The position numbers and the translations under genes were made by a program. Positions 45,924 to 55,730 of a stretch of 64,000 bases of DNA are shown one piece after another. Where the stretch lies: NCBI GenBank assembly GCA_027620015.1, contig JAQCGH010000002.1, forward strand, positions 17,462 to 81,461, in the 5' to 3' direction. The notes beneath the pieces are model-generated. The model had not been told where the DNA came from and ran no database searches. It saw nothing but the letters and a program-made list of their open reading frames with translations. The DNA is from Cyanobacteriota bacterium (GTDB taxonomy: Bacteria; Cyanobacteriota; Cyanobacteriia; PCC-6307; Cyanobiaceae). Each line of letters starts with the position of its first letter. Position 1 is the first letter of the stretch.

Positions 45924-48900
45924 ACCTGTCTGCCGGCAGCAATCAGGCCTTAACGCCAGACCAACCATTTGATGCCAATGCCTTTTCCCTGGATCCCGGC
46001 CTGCGGCTGCTGGAGGCCAGCGCCGGCACCGGCAAAACCTTCGCCCTGGCCCAGTTGGTTTTGCGCTATGTGGCCGAGGCCGAGCTAGGGCTGCGGCAGC
46101 TACTGGTCGTGACTTTCACCGAGGCCGCCGCAGCCGAACTGCGCGATCGCATCGGCCAACGCCTGCAGCTGGCCCTGGCCGGCCTGGAAGATCCAGATTG
46201 GGAGCCGCCAGATTCCACCCTGGCCGCCTGGCTGGAGAAGCAACGACCGCGGGCCAAAAAGTTGCGGGCCCGGCTGCTACTGGCTCTAGAAGAGCTGGAT
46301 GCCGCCGACATCACCACCATCCACGGTTTCTGCCGCCGCACCCTGCAGCGCCACGCTTTGGAAGCGGGCCTGCCACCAGAGCTGCAGCTCGAAACCGATA
46401 AGGGCACCCTGGTGCGCCAGGTGGCCCACGACTACTGGCAACAGCAGGTTCTCCCTCTGCCCAGTCACCTACTGGCCGGGCTTCAGAAACGGGTTAGCGG
46501 CCCCGAAACCCTCGAAGGCCTGCTGCGCCAGCTCGATGGCGATCCAGCCCTAGGACTGGATTCCCTGCCAGCAACGCTACGAACCGACACCCCATTGGCG
46601 CCCCAGCTCGAGGCCCTTTGGAGCGAGGCCTGGCACAACTTCCAGCAGCTCTGGGCCAGCCACTGCCAAGCCCTGGAGGCAGGCTTTTGCGCCGCCGCCA
46701 GCCAGTGGCGAGGCCAGGGCTTCAAAGCCAGCAGCCCCTACGTTCCCAAACCCACCAAGGACCGCTGCGCTCTGGTGCAGGGCTGGATCGCTGCCCAGCC
46801 CAACGGCGGCGACTACGGCGCTACGGGCAGCGGCCACGACCTGCTGCGCGATTACTTCCACCCCGGTGCCTTTCTCAAAGTTGCCCGCAGCCTCGAACCT
46901 AACGATGGGGAAGGCCACGGCCCCTCCCTGCCCGAACGCCCACTACAAGAGGCGGTCGCTCAGGTTTTGGAAGGTCCGGCCGAAGCCCTCCTACTGCATG
47001 CCTGCCACTGGGGCCGGGCCGAGCTGGGCCGGCGACGGCGCCAGAGCGGGCGGCTGGGCTTTGCTCAACTGCTTGAGGGTCTTGATCCAGGCGAGCAGGC
47101 CAGTACGCCTTTGCTTAAGGCGGTGGGAGCCCGCTATGCCGTTGCCCTGATCGATGAATTCCAGGACACCGATCCGATCCAGTGGCGCATCCTGTCGCGG
47201 GCCTTCCAGCCTGAGCGGCACCGGCTAGTGATGGTTGGTGATCCCAAGCAGGCGATCTATCGCTTCCGCGGCGGCGACCTGCGCACTTACCTGCAGGCCC
47301 GTCAAGCTGCCGAGAGTTGTGGCGGCATCAGCAGCCTCCGCGACAACTACCGTTCAAGTGAGGCACTGATCGCTGGCCTCAACGGCCTGATGCGGCCGGG
47401 GCTTCGACGCAGCGGCTTGGCGATACCTGAGGTTCAGCCCCAGGCGACCGATACCAAACTGCTGTTACCTGCCGGCCAGCACCCCCTGCAGCTGCTCTGG
47501 CTGGGCGGCAGCCGGCTTGCTGGTGAGAAACCACCCAGCCGCAGTGCACTGGAGCGGCAACTTCCCGACCAGATCGCCAGCTTCAGCGCCGAATTGCTCA
47601 ACCAGGGACTTGTGCAAGAGAGGGGACAGCAACACCAACTCCTTAGCCCCAACGACCTATGCGTGTTGGTTGGCACCCACCGTCAAGCCGAAGCGCAGCG
47701 CGCCGCCCTCGATCGCTGCGGGATTGCCAGCAAGTTGGTGAGCCAGGGGGATGTGTTTGAAAGCGCCGGCGCCTCAGCACTGCAACGGCTACTCGATGCC
47801 TTGGCCGAACCCGGCCGATCCCAGCGCCTGCGGCTACTGGCCGCCTCTCCCCTGCTGGGATGGAGCGCGAAGCAAATCGCCTCAGCCAGCCCTGAAGCTT
47901 GGAGCAATCTGGCTGCGCGCTTAGACCAGCTGGCCCATGCATTACCCCGCTGCGGCCTGCTTGGAGTGCTAGCAAGCCTGCTGGAGCAAAAGGGGCTGGC
48001 CCAGCTATCCCTCGGCGGCCGGCTGCTGGCTGATTTGCAGCAGTGCGGTGAATTAGTTGCCGTGCGTCTCCATGCCGACCAACTGGGTCCGGCTGCGGCG
48101 GCGGACTGGCTACGGCGGCGCCGGCTCGATCCCGACCAGGACATTCCCGACGCTTATCAGCCCAACAGCGACGTGGTGGATGAGGCCGTATCGGTGCTGA
48201 CGGTGCACCGCAGTAAGGGTATGGAGTATCCAGTCGTGATCTGTCCTTACCTTTGGCAGGCCGCCCCTGAGAGCCGAAGCGGTCAGTCGATCGGCGTGCG
48301 GTGGCACCCGGGCGGCCCTGAAGGCGGGCAGCCCGAAGCCGTGCTCGACCTGCACCTGGATAACAACTGGGGGCCTGGCCAGGGCGCCTGGCAGCAGCAG
48401 CTTGGCGCCGAGCTACAGGAGCGGGAGCGACTTGCCTATGTAGCCGCCACCCGAGCCAAACTGCTGCTAGTGCTGGCCTGGGGCCCGGTCCAGGGCCAGC
48501 AGGGCAATCCGCTGCACCCCTGGCTGTTCGATCAGGAACAGCCGCCCACAACCGATCACGACCCCTACACCGGCCGCAGTGATATGGAGTGGCGCGAGCT
48601 GCTGGAGCAGGAAATTGCCCGTCGCCAGCTGCCCCTCACCCTGGTGCAGCCCCCCGCCAGCGGCCAGCGCAGCCAACTAAAACGAGGCCCGGCAGCAACT
48701 GGCGCACCCCTACAACGGGGCCCCGTGCCCAACCATCGCTTCGACAGCAGCTGGGGCCGCAGCAGCTACACCAGCTGGACCCAGGGCAGCCACAGCACCG
48801 CCCCAGCGGCCGTGGAGGAGGGCCGCGAAACCGATTCTCTGGTGGCCGAACTCGAGGCAACTACGTCGGCTAGCTCCTTGGGTGCAGATTCCCAGGACAG

Positions 48901-49675
48901 CCCTCTGGCCACCTTCCCGCGAGGCGCCCAAGCGGGCGACTGCCTACATCGGATCCTTGAGCAGCTCGACTACTGCCAGCCCTTGGATGACCAGTCAGGG
49001 CTGGTGAGACGGGAACTGCAACGGGCCGGTATCTCTGAGCAACATCAAAAAGCGGTGCTAGTTGGGCTGGAGCAACTACGCCACACGCCCCTGGGGGGGC
49101 CATGCAACGACTTCAGCCTTTCCCAGCTTGAACGCGGAGCCCGACTCAATGAAATGAATTTCGATCTGCCCCTCGGCCTGGTGCGCACCCCAGACCTGGC
49201 GAGCCCATTTACTGACCATCCAGAAGGATGGTTTGGTAGCGCCTACGCCAAGCAGCTGGCCCAGCTGAAGGTAGAAAGCCAGGGTTTTCTTACCGGCTCA
49301 ATCGACCTGGTGTTCCGTCACGGCGAACGCTGGTGGGTAGCCGACTGGAAGAGCAACTGGCTGGGCGAGCGCGACGACCAGGGGCAACCACTGCACTGCG
49401 GTCCACGCAACTACGGAGAAGCAGCCATGGCAGAGCTAATGGCTGCCAACCATTACCCCCTGCAGGCTCACATTTATCTGGTAGCCCTTCACCGCTACCT
49501 GCGCTGGCGACTGCCCGGCTACCGGCCTGAGCAACACCTGGGCGGCTACGTCTACGTGTTCTTGCGCGGGGTGCCAGGACCCACCTCCGACAAAACTGTG
49601 CCCGGAATGTTTGTGGAGCAACCACCCCTAGCCCGGCTGCTCCAATTGGACCAGGCCCTGGGGGGCACGCCATGA
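45920..49675 (+). CDS. recB: Exodeoxyribonuclease V beta subunit
   Basis: RecB is the 3'-5' helicase and nuclease of RecBCD. The 1251-residue protein has the UvrD-type Walker A ASAGTGKTFAL near residue 34. Helicase motifs include VVTFTEAAAAELRDRI, LIDEFQDTDPIQWRI, VGDPKQAIYRFRGGDL and TVHRSKGMEYPVV. The C-terminal nuclease centre is intact: GSIDLVFRHG near residue 1125 and VADWKSNWLGE near 1140 carry the metal-binding Asp and catalytic Lys. It overlaps recC and recD by four bases each. Confidence 0.95.
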   Translation: MNLSAGSNQALTPDQPFDANAFSLDPGLRLLEASAGTGKTFALAQLVLRYVAEAELGLRQLLVVTFTEAAAAELRDRIGQRLQLALAGLEDPDWEPPDSTLAAWLEKQRPRAKKLRARLLLALEELDAADITTIHGFCRRTLQRHALEAGLPPELQLETDKGTLVRQVAHDYWQQQVLPLPSHLLAGLQKRVSGPETLEGLLRQLDGDPALGLDSLPATLRTDTPLAPQLEALWSEAWHNFQQLWASHCQALEAGFCAAASQWRGQGFKASSPYVPKPTKDRCALVQGWIAAQPNGGDYGATGSGHDLLRDYFHPGAFLKVARSLEPNDGEGHGPSLPERPLQEAVAQVLEGPAEALLLHACHWGRAELGRRRRQSGRLGFAQLLEGLDPGEQASTPLLKAVGARYAVALIDEFQDTDPIQWRILSRAFQPERHRLVMVGDPKQAIYRFRGGDLRTYLQARQAAESCGGISSLRDNYRSSEALIAGLNGLMRPGLRRSGLAIPEVQPQATDTKLLLPAGQHPLQLLWLGGSRLAGEKPPSRSALERQLPDQIASFSAELLNQGLVQERGQQHQLLSPNDLCVLVGTHRQAEAQRAALDRCGIASKLVSQGDVFESAGASALQRLLDALAEPGRSQRLRLLAASPLLGWSAKQIASASPEAWSNLAARLDQLAHALPRCGLLGVLASLLEQKGLAQLSLGGRLLADLQQCGELVAVRLHADQLGPAAAADWLRRRRLDPDQDIPDAYQPNSDVVDEAVSVLTVHRSKGMEYPVVICPYLWQAAPESRSGQSIGVRWHPGGPEGGQPEAVLDLHLDNNWGPGQGAWQQQLGAELQERERLAYVAATRAKLLLVLAWGPVQGQQGNPLHPWLFDQEQPPTTDHDPYTGRSDMEWRELLEQEIARRQLPLTLVQPPASGQRSQLKRGPAATGAPLQRGPVPNHRFDSSWGRSSYTSWTQGSHSTAPAAVEEGRETDSLVAELEATTSASSLGADSQDSPLATFPRGAQAGDCLHRILEQLDYCQPLDDQSGLVRRELQRAGISEQHQKAVLVGLEQLRHTPLGGPCNDFSLSQLERGARLNEMNFDLPLGLVRTPDLASPFTDHPEGWFGSAYAKQLAQLKVESQGFLTGSIDLVFRHGERWWVADWKSNWLGERDDQGQPLHCGPRNYGEAAMAELMAANHYPLQAHIYLVALHRYLRWRLPGYRPEQHLGGYVYVFLRGVPGPTSDKTVPGMFVEQPPLARLLQLDQALGGTP

Positions 49676-51249
49676 GTAGTCCCACGCCTTTAGAGCAACC
49701 GCGCTGGTTGCAGACCCTGTCAGCCGCCATGGCTGAAGCCCTGCCGCGGCTGCACGACAGCAGCCCCGATCCACTATTGGCGGAACTAATCACTGAACTA
49801 ACTGCCGCCCTGGCGGAAGGTCGCCTGGAAATCAGCCTGCCCAGCACTGCACATCGCCGCGCCCTGGTGGCTTCACCCCTGGCCGCCGAGCCGGATGGCC
49901 CCCTAGTGCTGGAGGGCGATCGGCTGCTTTGGCGGCGCTGGCAGCGCCAGCGCCAGGGGGTTCTGCAGGCACTGATCCAGCGGGCCCAATTTCAGCTCCC
50001 AAATGCGAGCCCAAGCGCAATCTGCGCCGACGGGCTAGATCCTGACCAGCAGCGAGCTGTCACGGCGGTGCTGCAATACGGACTGGTGCTGCTTGAAGGT
50101 GGTCCTGGCACAGGCAAAACCAGCACAGTGGTCCGCATGTTGGCGGCAGTACTTGCCCAGCAACCAGACAGCCGAATTCAGCTAGCAGCCCCCACGGGCA
50201 AAGCCGCGAGTCGGCTGCGGGCAGCCCTTGCCAGCAAAAGCCTGCAACTTCCATGCAGCACCCTGCATCGGCTGCTGGAGAGCAAAGGCGAGCGCTTCGG
50301 ACGCAACCGCCAGCACCCTCTTGCCCTCGACCTCCTGGTGGTGGATGAGGTGTCGATGGTGGATCTGCCCCTCATGCAGGCCCTGCTGGAAGCCCTGCCC
50401 CCCAGCTGCCGGCTGGTGCTAGTCGGGGACTCGGCCCAGCTGCCACCGGTAGGCCCTGGGCCAGTGCTACTGGAGCTGCAGGAACCCGAACGCCGTCTGG
50501 CCCTAGGCGGAGCCGCCATCGAGCTGCGCACCAGCTACCGCAACAACGGGGCCATAGCTGCAGTAGCAGCGGCCCTAAGGGAGGCCGAGCAGCCCCTCGA
50601 GGCTCTGCTAACTCCGTTAGCTGATGACGCCAATCTGTGCTGGCTGCCGGCCAACCCGCGCCAACTGCCAGCAGAGCTACTGCAGCGACTACTGCAGCAC
50701 CAGCAACAGTTGCAGGAGTGCTGCCTGGGGTGCGATTTGGATGATCCCGCCGTCACCGCCAGCCTGCTGGCGGGCCTGGACAACTTCCTTGCGCTGACAC
50801 CGCTGAGGCGGGGCCGCTGGGGGGTGGAAGCCATCCACCAGGCCCTGCTGGGGGAGGCGGCCGCCCGCTCGCCCCAGTTTTGGCCCGTGGGCACGCCCGT
50901 GCTCTGCCGCCACAACCTCAGCGAACTAGGGCTCGCCAATGGCGACGTGGGGCTGGTGGTGGAAAGGGAAGGCAAGCAGGGCAGGGAACGCCGCCTGCTT
51001 TTTGCAAACCAGGGCGGCAACGAGCCGCTCTGGATTCACCCTGCCCAGCTACCCGAAGCCGAGCCAGCCTTGGCCCTCACGGTGCACAAGGCTCAGGGCA
51101 GTGAGGCCGAAGAGGTTTGGGTGCTGATGCCCGACACCGGCAGACCCCAGCGGCGCCTGCTGTACACAGCCCTAACCAGGGCCAGACAGCGGGCCTGCTT
51201 GATCACCCCTTTGCGCGGCGCGGCGGCGGCTGCCAGCCTGAAAACGTGA
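49672..51249 (+). CDS. recD: Exodeoxyribonuclease V alpha subunit
   Basis: RecD is the 5'-3' SF1B helicase of RecBCD. The 525-residue protein has Walker A EGGPGTGKTST near residue 143, APTGKAASRLRAAL, Walker B VVDEVSMVD near 223, GDSAQLPPVGPG, LTVHKAQGSE near 470 and LYTALTRAR. It is a little shorter than E. coli RecD (about 600 residues). The stop overlaps the GTG of the next cupin gene, completing a four-gene overlapping operon. Confidence 0.94.
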   Translation: MSSPTPLEQPRWLQTLSAAMAEALPRLHDSSPDPLLAELITELTAALAEGRLEISLPSTAHRRALVASPLAAEPDGPLVLEGDRLLWRRWQRQRQGVLQALIQRAQFQLPNASPSAICADGLDPDQQRAVTAVLQYGLVLLEGGPGTGKTSTVVRMLAAVLAQQPDSRIQLAAPTGKAASRLRAALASKSLQLPCSTLHRLLESKGERFGRNRQHPLALDLLVVDEVSMVDLPLMQALLEALPPSCRLVLVGDSAQLPPVGPGPVLLELQEPERRLALGGAAIELRTSYRNNGAIAAVAAALREAEQPLEALLTPLADDANLCWLPANPRQLPAELLQRLLQHQQQLQECCLGCDLDDPAVTASLLAGLDNFLALTPLRRGRWGVEAIHQALLGEAAARSPQFWPVGTPVLCRHNLSELGLANGDVGLVVEREGKQGRERRLLFANQGGNEPLWIHPAQLPEAEPALALTVHKAQGSEAEEVWVLMPDTGRPQRRLLYTALTRARQRACLITPLRGAAAAASLKT

Positions 51250-51611
51250 CCAGTCTTGAGCCCCAGAGTCCCGCCGGCCGGGTGCAACGCCCCTGGGGCT
51301 GGTTTGAAAACCTGGCAAGTGGTGATCAATACCTGGTCAAACGGCTACTGATCCGCCGCGGCCAGCGGCTGAGCCTGCAGCGCCACCACCACCGCTGTGA
51401 GCACTGGGTGGTGGTGGCCGGCGACGGTGAATTGCAGGTGGGGGAAGAGGCCATTACCGCAACGGCAGGGACAAGCGTTTTCATCCCCCAGGGGGCAATT
51501 CACCGGGCGCAAGGAGGCCTGGACGATCTAGAAATCGTGGAGGTGCAGCGCGGTAGCTTGCTGAGTGAAGCCGACATCGAACGCTTGGCTGATGACTTCG
51601 GACGGCAATGA
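51246..51611 (+). CDS. Cupin, mannose-6-phosphate isomerase type II-like
   Basis: The 121-residue single cupin resembles the C-terminal isomerase domain of bifunctional ManC/GMP proteins. RPWGWFENL is at the start. The metal-binding RHHHRCEHWVVVAGDGEL box lies near residue 42, and FIPQGAIHRAQ near residue 80. It would be a stand-alone phosphomannose isomerase or sugar-binding cupin. I chose the GTG at 51246, which overlaps the recD stop (GTGA). An earlier in-frame start lies entirely inside recD. Cotranscription with recombination genes is probably positional rather than functional. Confidence 0.85.
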   Translation: MTSLEPQSPAGRVQRPWGWFENLASGDQYLVKRLLIRRGQRLSLQRHHHRCEHWVVVAGDGELQVGEEAITATAGTSVFIPQGAIHRAQGGLDDLEIVEVQRGSLLSEADIERLADDFGRQ

Positions 51612-51821
51612 AGCGGACTGTGAGGTGATAATGTTTAATCTCAGCCTTTTTCAAGGGCAGGGCAGTTTTGTTAATTGCGGGACTGAACTACTGAATGTCG
51701 GGTAAAGCAGCGCAGCTTAAGTTGCCCCGCAACGGCCCATCCGTTCAGTATTTCTCTCCTCCATTGGGTTTCTGCCGGCCTGCGTTCAAGGACTTCACCA
51801 AGCCCTGATTAACCAGGCCAT

Positions 51822-53666
51822 TTGTATCCCGTGACCGAACACGCCAACGGCGGCAGCTCTGCTTGCTCCGTCGAGATTGACGCGACCGTCGAAACAGCCG
51901 ATAACAATTTAGATTCAATTAGCGACTCGGGTTTTGCCCGCTTTGGCTTAGCTCCAGAACTGCTGAAGGCACTTGAAGCAATTGGCTATCGGGAGCCCTC
52001 ACCAATTCAGAAAGCCGCCATCCCCGAGCTAATGCTCGGCCGCGACCTAGTGGGCCAGGCCCAGACAGGCACTGGTAAAACCGCTGCATTCGCCCTGCCA
52101 ATGCTGGCTGCCCTTGATCCGGAGCAGCGCAAGCCCCAGGTACTCGTGCTTGCACCTACGCGGGAATTGGCCCTGCAAGTTGCTGAAGCCTTCAACAGCT
52201 ATGCCAGCCACCTACCCGGTGTGCGCACCATGGCGATCTACGGAGGCGCTGATTTCCGCGACCAAATCCATCAACTTAAGCGCGGCGTACAGATCGTGGT
52301 GGGCACTCCGGGCCGGGTGATGGACCACATGCGTCAAGGAACCCTCGATCTCTCCAGCCTTCGTGCCCTAGTGCTTGATGAGGCCGATGAAATGCTGCGC
52401 ATGGGCTTCATAGATGACGTCGAATGGGTGCTTGAACAACTACCTGAACAGCGTCAAGTGGTGCTGTTCTCTGCCACCATGCCAGCCGAAATCCGGCGCA
52501 TATCACAGAAATATCTCAACGCTCCCGCTGAGATCACAATTAAGCAAAAAGGTGCAGACTCAGTCCGCATTCGTCAGCGCTTCTTGATGGTGCATGCGCC
52601 CCATAAGCAAGCAGCCCTGGAGCGAGTATTGGAGGCAGAAACCAGTGAGGGGGTGATCATATTTGCCCGCACTAAGGCAATAACGCTCACCGTGGCCGAA
52701 TCGCTTGAGCAACATGGTTACGACGTTGCCGTACTAAACGGCGACGTGCCCCAAGCCCAACGCGAGCGCACCATCGAGCGGCTCAAGAGTGGTCAGGTTG
52801 ATGTATTAGTTGCCACCGATGTGGCTGCCCGCGGTCTCGATGTGGATCGCATCAGCCTGGTGATTAACTACGACATTCCCTTCGATTCGGAGGCCTACGT
52901 GCACCGGATTGGCCGCACCGGTAGAGCTGGCCGCAGCGGAGACGCAATACTGTTTCTCACCCCGAGGGAGCGCCGTTTCCTGGGCGGCATGGAGCGGGCT
53001 GTGGGCAAGCCGATCGAAGAGATGGATGTGCCAAGCAATGCCACCATCAACCAAAACCGGCTTGACCGGATGCGCACCAAGCTCACTAATTGTCTGCAAA
53101 CCCCTGCCAGCAGCGAGCAGGAACGGGCCCTGCTCAGCGAAATTCTGCAACGTGTAAGTCAGGAGCAGGGTTCCACCCCTGAGCAGCTAGCCCTGGCGGC
53201 GCTAGAGCTAAGCCTGGCGGGGAAACCCCTGCTGTTGCAGGGGGAAGAGAACTTCCAGCAAGTGCGTCAGAATGGTCCTGGCCGCGATGGAGGCCGCGAT
53301 GGCGGTAGGGACGGCGGCCGCGACTTCGGCCGGGACAGGGGACGGAGCAGGGAAATAGGTCGGGAGGTTAGCCGTGATGTGGGCCGTGGAGCTCCCAGGG
53401 GAGAGCGCCCCGTGGGACCACCAGAAGATCACATGGAGCGTTTCCGGGTGGAACTGGGCTGGCGCGACCGAATCAAGCCCGGCAACATTGTGGGTGCCAT
53501 TGCCAATGAGGCAGGTCTGAACGGGCGATCCATCGGCCGTATCCAGATCTTCGACACCCACAGCACCGTGGACCTACCCAAGGGCATGCCTGAGGATGTT
53601 TTTCAAGGTCTGCGCCAACTTCGGGTGATGAATAAACCCTTGCAACTTTCCAGGTTCCAGGGGTAA
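51822..53666 (+). CDS. DEAD-box ATP-dependent RNA helicase
   Basis: The protein has the full DEAD-box set: Q motif with FARFGLAPELLKAL, AQTGTGKT near residue 85, PTRELALQV, TPGRVMDHM, VLDEADEM near 187, SAT, and HRIGRTGRAGRSG. After the helicase core comes a low-complexity GRDGGRDGGRD linker (residues about 486-530). A DbpA-type RNA-binding domain follows (MERFRVELGWRDRIKPGNIVGAIANEAGL and so on). It resembles CsdA/CrhR-type helicases that act in ribosome assembly or cold and redox stress. The start is TTG at 51822 or GTG at 51831. A 210-base leader precedes it. Confidence 0.92.
   Translation: MYPVTEHANGGSSACSVEIDATVETADNNLDSISDSGFARFGLAPELLKALEAIGYREPSPIQKAAIPELMLGRDLVGQAQTGTGKTAAFALPMLAALDPEQRKPQVLVLAPTRELALQVAEAFNSYASHLPGVRTMAIYGGADFRDQIHQLKRGVQIVVGTPGRVMDHMRQGTLDLSSLRALVLDEADEMLRMGFIDDVEWVLEQLPEQRQVVLFSATMPAEIRRISQKYLNAPAEITIKQKGADSVRIRQRFLMVHAPHKQAALERVLEAETSEGVIIFARTKAITLTVAESLEQHGYDVAVLNGDVPQAQRERTIERLKSGQVDVLVATDVAARGLDVDRISLVINYDIPFDSEAYVHRIGRTGRAGRSGDAILFLTPRERRFLGGMERAVGKPIEEMDVPSNATINQNRLDRMRTKLTNCLQTPASSEQERALLSEILQRVSQEQGSTPEQLALAALELSLAGKPLLLQGEENFQQVRQNGPGRDGGRDGGRDGGRDFGRDRGRSREIGREVSRDVGRGAPRGERPVGPPEDHMERFRVELGWRDRIKPGNIVGAIANEAGLNGRSIGRIQIFDTHSTVDLPKGMPEDVFQGLRQLRVMNKPLQLSRFQG
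53278..53400 (+). repeat. Imperfect in-gene repeat encoding a GRD-rich linker
   Basis: Within the helicase gene a run of imperfect 12-15-base units (variants of GGCCGCGATGG) encodes GRDGGRDGGRDGGRD, then further RDRGRS- and RDVGRG-type variants. Such Arg/Gly-rich tails bind RNA non-specifically. The repeat is likely to vary in copy number between strains by slippage. Confidence 0.75.
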
Positions 53667-53694
53667 ACGCCTCGGGCTTCAGCCCTTTTGCTCC

Positions 53695-53991
53695 ATGAAT
53701 CCCAGCTCCCCGCGCCCGGTCCTTAGTGGACTGCTTTTGCTGGGGCTGATGTTCATCGCACCCGCCAGCCGCTCCATAAGCGTTGCCGAGGTAGTGAAAG
53801 CTTTCTGCCTATCTGCTTACCAATCAGACCTGCACAGGGAGGGCAAAGTTGCCCCCGCCGCCCAGCTAGAGCGCACCTGCGCCTGCGTTGGTGATCGAGT
53901 TGCAAATGGGAGCGATGTAGAGGAGGCTAATGAAGCTTGCGGGCGGACCTTGGAGCAGCGCTCCGTGAGTAAGCCAAGAGCGCCGCATTAA
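53695..53991 (+). CDS. Small secreted Cys-containing protein, unrecognised
   Basis: The 98-residue protein starts with a signal peptide (VLSGLLLLGLMFIAPASRS, likely cleavage near residue 27). The mature part has four Cys residues (in AFCLSAY, TCACVGD and EACGR), suitable for disulfides in the periplasm or lumen. It follows the helicase gene by 28 bases. The family is not recognised. Its stop overlaps the convergent frame at 53988. Confidence 0.6.
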   Translation: MNPSSPRPVLSGLLLLGLMFIAPASRSISVAEVVKAFCLSAYQSDLHREGKVAPAAQLERTCACVGDRVANGSDVEEANEACGRTLEQRSVSKPRAPH

Positions 53992-54242
53992 GCGCAAATA
54001 CTTGTCACGTCTCCCACGCTAAGGCTGGTCAAATCAGCAATCGACAACCGTTCCACGGCGGCGATCAAAGTCGCCTGAATTTCTGCAGTTTCGCAAGCAA
54101 CCAGGCTCTGCAAAAGGTCAAAACGATCCTGCGCGGCAAGCTCGCCATCCTCACGCCAGGCGAGACTCCAAGGCACGGGGGCTGTGATCATGAGACTGCA
54201 TTGATCAGAGTTTGCTGACATTGGGACAGCATTCGGGATCAC
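53988..54242 (-). CDS. Possible small protein (84 aa), unrecognised
   Basis: The frame has a plausible soluble composition, with a helical stretch (DRFDLLQSLVACETAEIQATLIAAVERLSIADLTSLS) that looks like genuine coding. The first ATG at 54242 may be replaced by one at residue 8 (MSANSDQC). There is no recognised domain and no neighbour that suggests a role. Confidence 0.45.
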   Translation of the reverse strand: MIPNAVPMSANSDQCSLMITAPVPWSLAWREDGELAAQDRFDLLQSLVACETAEIQATLIAAVERLSIADLTSLSVGDVTSICA

Positions 54243-54806
54243 AGGCTGAATCTCAGAGTCTCTTCAGAACCGCTTTACGGTTCTCCATGAAACACCACTC
54301 AAGCGCTAGCTGGCTGCCAAGCCGCCCAGTATTAATAGTCGTGATTTAAAAGGTAAGGCCTGCCTTTTGGCACTCTTGTTTCCAACTAATAGGATTAAGA
54401 GCCGCGGCCCTGAGGGAATAACTTCCAGAATTGGTTTAAATAATCACAATCTTGATTGGCAATCTTTCGTTCTAAGCCGAACGCGACGACCTTCAAGAGG
54501 TCGAGTGAATGGACCCCATGATTCACGTCAACAAAACCATCAGCTTCAACCCGGCCAAGGAAGCTCCAGTTCTTTTAATTGGTCGTCCATGCAGGCCCGC
54601 TGCCGCAAAACCGCTCCAAGCGTTTAGATGGCGGCGGCGCAGCTCGGAAGTCAAGCGGTGCAGGCGAGTAACTTCTCTGCTATTCGTCCTGGCACCTCCT
54701 GCAGGCTTGCGTCAACGTCTTCATCAACTCGTGCGAGCCTGGCCTCTATGCGCAACGGCCTGCACCAATTCATGAAAGGTTTGTTTAATGCAATAGCTTT
54801 TAGGGG
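54243..54806. other. Long intergenic region before the LCP gene
   Basis: No convincing gene lies in these 564 bases. Three overlapping plus-strand frames of 60-88 codons between 54367 and 54810 have noise-like composition. A 7-bp hairpin AGAACCG/CGGTTCT (54266-54284 region) lacks a T-run. The first half is AT-rich (54330-54480), and the second half is GC-rich and could be decayed coding sequence or a long leader. Confidence 0.5.
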
Positions 54807-55730
54807 ATGAGAAACTCTCCGGCCAAGCGTCCCCGCAAGCGGAATAAGAGCGGTGCCGTGCTCTTAGCGATCGGGGTAGGCCTGGGCGGAGGACTTTTAC
54901 TGGCGGGACCTCTCTCCGAGCTGCTTAGCGACAACGCCTCTGGTGCAAGTAACTCCATCACCAATCCGTTCGCAGCCTGGAGCGGCATCACCAAGCAAGA
55001 CATCCTGCTGCTCGGAACCGACGTGGGAGGAAGCAACACCGATGTGATCGCCAGCCTGAGAGTTGATGGGGGCATCACCAGGATCACCCAAGTACCTCGG
55101 GACACCTACATCGAAGCCGAAGGCTACGGTCCCCACAAAATCAACGCTCTCTACAGCTTGGGGGGCACCGATCTACTCAAACGGGAATTGGCCCGCAAGT
55201 TGGGGCGACCGATCACCCACCACCTTGTGGTGAACCTTTCAGCGATTCGGCGCATGGCCGATGCGCTCGGGGGCATCGATGTGAACGTACCGAAACGGAT
55301 GGCTTATACCGACAACAGTCAGGGCCTCTACATCGACCTACAACCTGGCCTGCAAAACCTCAAAGGCCAAGCTCTAGAGGGCTTTCTGCGTTTTCGCTAC
55401 GATGAAATGGGCGACATCGGCCGGCTGGAACGACAGCAACTTGCCCTACAGGCCCTGTTCCGCAAACTCAGCAGGCCAGAGCATCTGGTTCGTCTACCGA
55501 TTCTGCTTGCGGCAGCCGGTAAGAATCTGAAGACCGATCTCGGCCCAATGGAGCTTGGTGGGCTGATCACTGCCATGGGTTCGACCCAGCTGGAGGCAAA
55601 ACGCCTGGGCGGTCGGCCCTTCTATCGGAATGGCATCAGCTACTGGGAGGCGGAATGGCCCCAGCCTGGTCTGGGCAGATCCAACGAAGCGGAAAGCCGC
55701 GACGAGGGCATCTTTCGCTTCCTCTTCTGA
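54807..55730 (+). CDS. LytR-CpsA-Psr (LCP) family protein
   Basis: The 307-residue protein has a basic cytoplasmic start and one signal-anchor helix (AVLLAIGVGLGGGLLLAGPL, residues about 15-34). A periplasmic LCP domain follows: DILLLGTDVGGSNTDVIASLRVDG, QVPRDTY, the GPHKINALYSLGG block, DALGGIDVNVPKRM and GFLRFRYDEMGDIGRLERQQ. LCP enzymes transfer polysaccharides from polyprenyl-phosphate carriers to the cell wall; the acceptor is uncertain in cyanobacteria. An AGGGG lies immediately before the ATG. Confidence 0.9.
   Translation: MRNSPAKRPRKRNKSGAVLLAIGVGLGGGLLLAGPLSELLSDNASGASNSITNPFAAWSGITKQDILLLGTDVGGSNTDVIASLRVDGGITRITQVPRDTYIEAEGYGPHKINALYSLGGTDLLKRELARKLGRPITHHLVVNLSAIRRMADALGGIDVNVPKRMAYTDNSQGLYIDLQPGLQNLKGQALEGFLRFRYDEMGDIGRLERQQLALQALFRKLSRPEHLVRLPILLAAAGKNLKTDLGPMELGGLITAMGSTQLEAKRLGGRPFYRNGISYWEAEWPQPGLGRSNEAESRDEGIFRFLF

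Noticed and set aside
53674..53689. Hairpin GGGC/GCCC followed by TTTT after the helicase gene
   Set aside because: The stem is only four base pairs and sits just before the next start codon; too weak for a terminator.
54367..54810. Three overlapping frames upstream of the LCP gene
   Set aside because: Their composition is rich in Ser, Arg and Ala without domain pattern; probably non-coding or decayed sequence.
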